Assembly (NCBI GenBank): GCA_002425765.1 | Contig: DIMW01000006.1 | Span: 62,001-126,000 of the forward strand | Direction: 5' to 3' | DNA: 64,000 nt | From: Spirochaetaceae bacterium UBA5556 | Lineage (GTDB): Bacteria; Spirochaetota; Spirochaetia; Treponematales; Rectinemataceae | In this document: positions 61,903-64,000 of the stretch, piece by piece | Numbering within the stretch: position 1 is the stretch's first letter | Layout of the letters: every line of letters starts with the position of its first letter | Notes under the pieces: model-generated | Database searches by the model: none | What the model was told of the DNA's origin: nothing | The model's input: the letters and a program-made list of their open reading frames with translations, nothing else | Position numbers and translations under genes: made by a program

Positions 61903-62220
61903 GAACCAGTTGCACGCAAATACGCGAGCGGTGGGCGGAAATGTTCAAGGCTCTCTTCAACCCTCTCCGATTAGTCATGCTCGAAAAAATGGAAGAAAAG
62001 CCCTGGTGCGTCTGCGCCCTTGCGGAGGAGTTGGGCATAGATACATCGATCGTTTCAAAATAGTTGAGTCAACTTAAATCTGCCGGCCTCATTGAAGATT
62101 CTCGCATGGGCGGGCACCCTGGTTGAGTACAGGCTTGTCGCGCCATGCATTCTTCAGCTCACTTCCTGTGCCGACGAAACCATCCAAGAGAAGCTGAAGA
62201 AACTTCTCAGCGAGAAATGA
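61900..62220 (+). pseudogene. Decayed ArsR-family arsenic regulator
   Basis: Pieces of an ArsR/SmtB protein appear in three frames. MEPVARKYA begins at 61900, then RWAEMFKALFNPLRLVMLEK and WCVCALAEELGIDTSIVSK with the DNA-binding helix follow. After a stop codon TAG at 62061-62063 come LSQLKSAGLIEDSRMGGHP and, in another frame, VEYRLVAPCILQLTSCADET up to the stop at 62218-62220. Two frameshifts (about 61927 and 62119) and one nonsense change can be read. With ArsC downstream it was probably the arsenic repressor; its loss would derepress the genes. Confidence 0.75.
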
Positions 62221-62374
62221 ATCTGGCGCAGATTAAAATAGGGGCACTTGAGAATGGCCAAACATCTCTGCTTTTTAAATCGCCACGCGCCCCGCAATCG
62301 ACACAGCCTCGGGCTAACCGATTATTAACAGAGACTTAACAGAGCCATTTGAACAGCATTAGTATCATTCAAAA

Positions 62375-62809
62375 ATGGTCAGGGTGTTGTTTTTATGCGT
62401 ACACAACTCGGCCCGCAGTCAGATGGCCGAGGCATTCTGCAAGAAATACGGGGGAGAGAACTTTACCGCAGAGAGTGCGGGACTCGAGCCCGGCACACTC
62501 AATCCCTATGTCGTGCGCGCGATGGCGGAAATCGGCATCGATATCTCGAAAAACCAGACAAAGAGCGTATACGCCTTCTTCAGAGAGGGGCGGTCCTATC
62601 ACGCGGTGGTGAGCGTCTGTTCAAAGGAAGCCGCGGAACGCTGTCCGATATTTCCCGGCGCACCGATCACGCTCCACTGGCCATTCGACGATCCATCGTC
62701 ATTTCGCGGTTCCGATCAGGAGATTATGGAAAAAGTGAGGCGCATCCGCGACGCGATTGAGATGAAAGTAAAAGAATTCATCGAGGCGTGGCCTCGCATC
62801 ATTGAATAA
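62375..62809 (+). CDS. arsC: Arsenate reductase, low-molecular-weight phosphatase type (144 aa)
   Basis: The P-loop CVHNSARS with the catalytic Cys and CX5R near residue 8, then AESAGLEPGTLNPYVVRAMA, VVSVCSKEAAERCPIFPGAP with further Cys and HWPFDDPSSFRGSDQE with the catalytic Asp, match thioredoxin-linked ArsC. It reduces arsenate to arsenite. No arsenite exporter (ArsB/Acr3) is in the window. No ribosome site is clear before the ATG. It follows the decayed arsR by 154 bases. Confidence 0.93.
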   Translation: MVRVLFLCVHNSARSQMAEAFCKKYGGENFTAESAGLEPGTLNPYVVRAMAEIGIDISKNQTKSVYAFFREGRSYHAVVSVCSKEAAERCPIFPGAPITLHWPFDDPSSFRGSDQEIMEKVRRIRDAIEMKVKEFIEAWPRIIE

Positions 62810-64000
62810 TCATATGTGAATGGCGTGGCCGAGCGCGGCCTTCGACGCCTCCATGATCGTCTCCGAAACAGTCGGGTGCGCGTGCACAAGTTCAGCGACA
62901 TCTTCCACGGTGAGCTCTGCTTTGGAAGCGAGAAGGAGTTCGTGAATGGTATCCGCCGCGCTCTCGCCAACGATCGAAGCCCCGAGAATAGCCTTCGTAG
63001 CAGGATCGAACACGATCTTCACCTGGCCTTCGGGCGCTTCCTCCGCCACTGCCCGGCCATTCCCCCGATACGGGAATCTCGCCACCTCATACCGGAGGTC
63101 CTTCTCCTTCGCGCTCGCCTCCGACAGGCCAAAGGAGGCGACTTCAGGCTCGCAGTATACGGCGCTGGGCACATGCAGCCTGTCGAGCACATGCTCCCGG
63201 GGATTCGGCGCGCCTTTCAACAGATGCGCGACCCGCTCCGCGACGATCTCGCCCGCCTTCGACGCGGTATGCGCGAGTTGTGGATACGGCGTGATATCCC
63301 CCACCGCGTAGATGCCCGCGCAGGATGTCTCGTGATATTCGCCGGTGACTATGTAGCCCCGCTCCACGCGCATGCCGAGTCTTTCAACGCCAAGACCCTC
63401 GATATTGGTCGCGCGGCCGACCGACACGAGCGCCGCGTCGGTTTCGATCTCGAGAGGAGAGCCCTGCGCGTCGGTGAGGTGGACCATGACATGGTCGCCC
63501 ACGACCTCCGCGCCGCGGGCCTTGGCCCCGGTATAGATGGCGACCCCCTGGGCGCGGAATTCCTTCTCGACAATCTTCGACGCCTCTTCATCCTCCAGGG
63601 GAAGAACTCTTGGCAGAAGCTCGGCGACGGTCACCTCGACACCGAAGGCGTTCATCACATACGCGAACTCCATGCCGATCGCGCCGGCGCCAAGGATAAA
63701 GAGGCGCCTGGGAAGCTTTTCGCTCATGAGCATGCCGGTGGACGAGAGAATTTTCTTTTCGTCGAACTCAAAGCCGGGGATGATTCGGGGCCTCGAACCC
63801 GTGGCGAGCAGAATGGCCTTCGCCTTGAGCTGGAAGGAGCCGCCCTCAGCCTCCACCTCGATCGTGTTCGCGCCCAAAAGCGTCGCCTTCCCCCGGACAA
63901 GTTCTACATTATTCTTTTTCAGAAGATAACTCACGCCTTTCGAGAGCCTGTCTGCGGCCAAACGTGAAGCTTTCCACACCTGCGCGTAATCAAAACCACT
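62810..64000 (-). CDS. lpdA: Dihydrolipoamide dehydrogenase, C-terminal 397 residues (start outside window)
   Basis: FAD/NAD-linked disulfide reductase: GKATLLGANTIEVEA, ILLATGSRPRIIPGFEFDEK, LFILGAGAIGMEFAYVMNAF (NAD site), GIYAVGDITPYPQLAHTASK and the C-terminal dimer domain with the catalytic His-Glu in VHAHPTVSETIMEA. The redox-active Cys pair lies beyond the right edge. It is the E3 subunit of 2-oxo-acid dehydrogenases or glycine cleavage, or a soluble lipoamide/arsenic-linked reductase. Its stop directly abuts the arsC stop (convergent). Confidence 0.92.
   Translation of the reverse strand, partial: SGFDYAQVWKASRLAADRLSKGVSYLLKKNNVELVRGKATLLGANTIEVEAEGGSFQLKAKAILLATGSRPRIIPGFEFDEKKILSSTGMLMSEKLPRRLFILGAGAIGMEFAYVMNAFGVEVTVAELLPRVLPLEDEEASKIVEKEFRAQGVAIYTGAKARGAEVVGDHVMVHLTDAQGSPLEIETDAALVSVGRATNIEGLGVERLGMRVERGYIVTGEYHETSCAGIYAVGDITPYPQLAHTASKAGEIVAERVAHLLKGAPNPREHVLDRLHVPSAVYCEPEVASFGLSEASAKEKDLRYEVARFPYRGNGRAVAEEAPEGQVKIVFDPATKAILGASIVGESAADTIHELLLASKAELTVEDVAELVHAHPTVSETIMEASKAALGHAIHI

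Noticed and set aside
62816..63967. 383-codon plus-strand frame
   Set aside because: Antisense to dihydrolipoamide dehydrogenase; no motifs.
1..64000. CRISPR array, tRNA or insertion-sequence search by eye
   Set aside because: No regularly spaced direct repeats, cloverleaf-like genes or transposase motifs were found; short tRNAs could still be missed without a scanner.

Overview
The window looks like a chromosomal segment of an anaerobic, sugar-using, diderm (Gram-negative) bacterium. About 56 protein genes are packed tightly, often with ATGA start/stop overlaps. The best guess is a saccharolytic spirochaete: there is a DUF4384 putative lipoprotein, a two-gene minimal SUF system, a patatin-barrel outer-membrane protein and Thermotoga/spirochaete-type sugar ABC systems. 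No rRNA or marker gene is present, so this is low-to-moderate confidence. No tRNA, rRNA, CRISPR array or intact insertion sequence was seen.

The left 8 kb (1-8008) is visibly more AT-rich than the rest. It carries an oxidative catabolic operon read leftwards: two glycolate-oxidase-type flavoproteins, a CCG-domain iron-sulfur protein and a methylmalonate-semialdehyde dehydrogenase cut by the window edge. A divergent TetR gene lies beside it, then a second SDR/TetR divergent pair. Near 8.05-8.7 kb the composition changes abruptly, and a zinc-ribbon gene remnant and an odd serine-recombinase-like gene sit at the junction. This suggests a transferred block.

From 8.8 to 17 kb there are an SDR, a DUF819 membrane protein, a glutamate-1-semialdehyde-aminomutase-like enzyme coupled to an SCP2-like protein, a DUF4384 protein, and a GntR/FCD regulator coupled to an old-yellow-enzyme/FAD/4Fe-4S reductase. 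From 28.2 down to 17.2 kb runs a ten-gene sugar operon: Gfo/Idh/MocA dehydrogenase, TIM-barrel isomerase, two SDRs, an M24 family protein, a mutarotase-like protein and a ribose-type ABC transporter. A shared palindrome in the promoters of this operon and of the GntR gene links regulator and operon.

The region 28.7-32.6 kb is the xylose module (xylA, xylB and a divergent AraC regulator). Next come a MarR-controlled heterodimeric ABC exporter with a flavin-reductase-like protein, a threonine aldolase, a minimal SUF pair and a lone DUF4143 AAA ATPase behind a perfect 21-bp inverted repeat. From 41.8 to 51.2 kb lies an Opp/Dpp-family transporter with a very large solute-binding protein whose segments are in circularly permuted order, plus a permease with a large extracytoplasmic insert. 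It is divergent from a GH5 glycosidase resembling the glucosylceramidase/steryl-glucosidase group.

The right end holds a ribokinase-family kinase coupled to a secreted alpha/beta hydrolase, an aldo/keto reductase, a patatin fused to an outer-membrane barrel, a DUF401 permease and a TetR/radical-SAM pair. It closes with a HAD/cupin pair, a decayed arsR in front of an intact arsC, and the start-less end of a dihydrolipoamide dehydrogenase.
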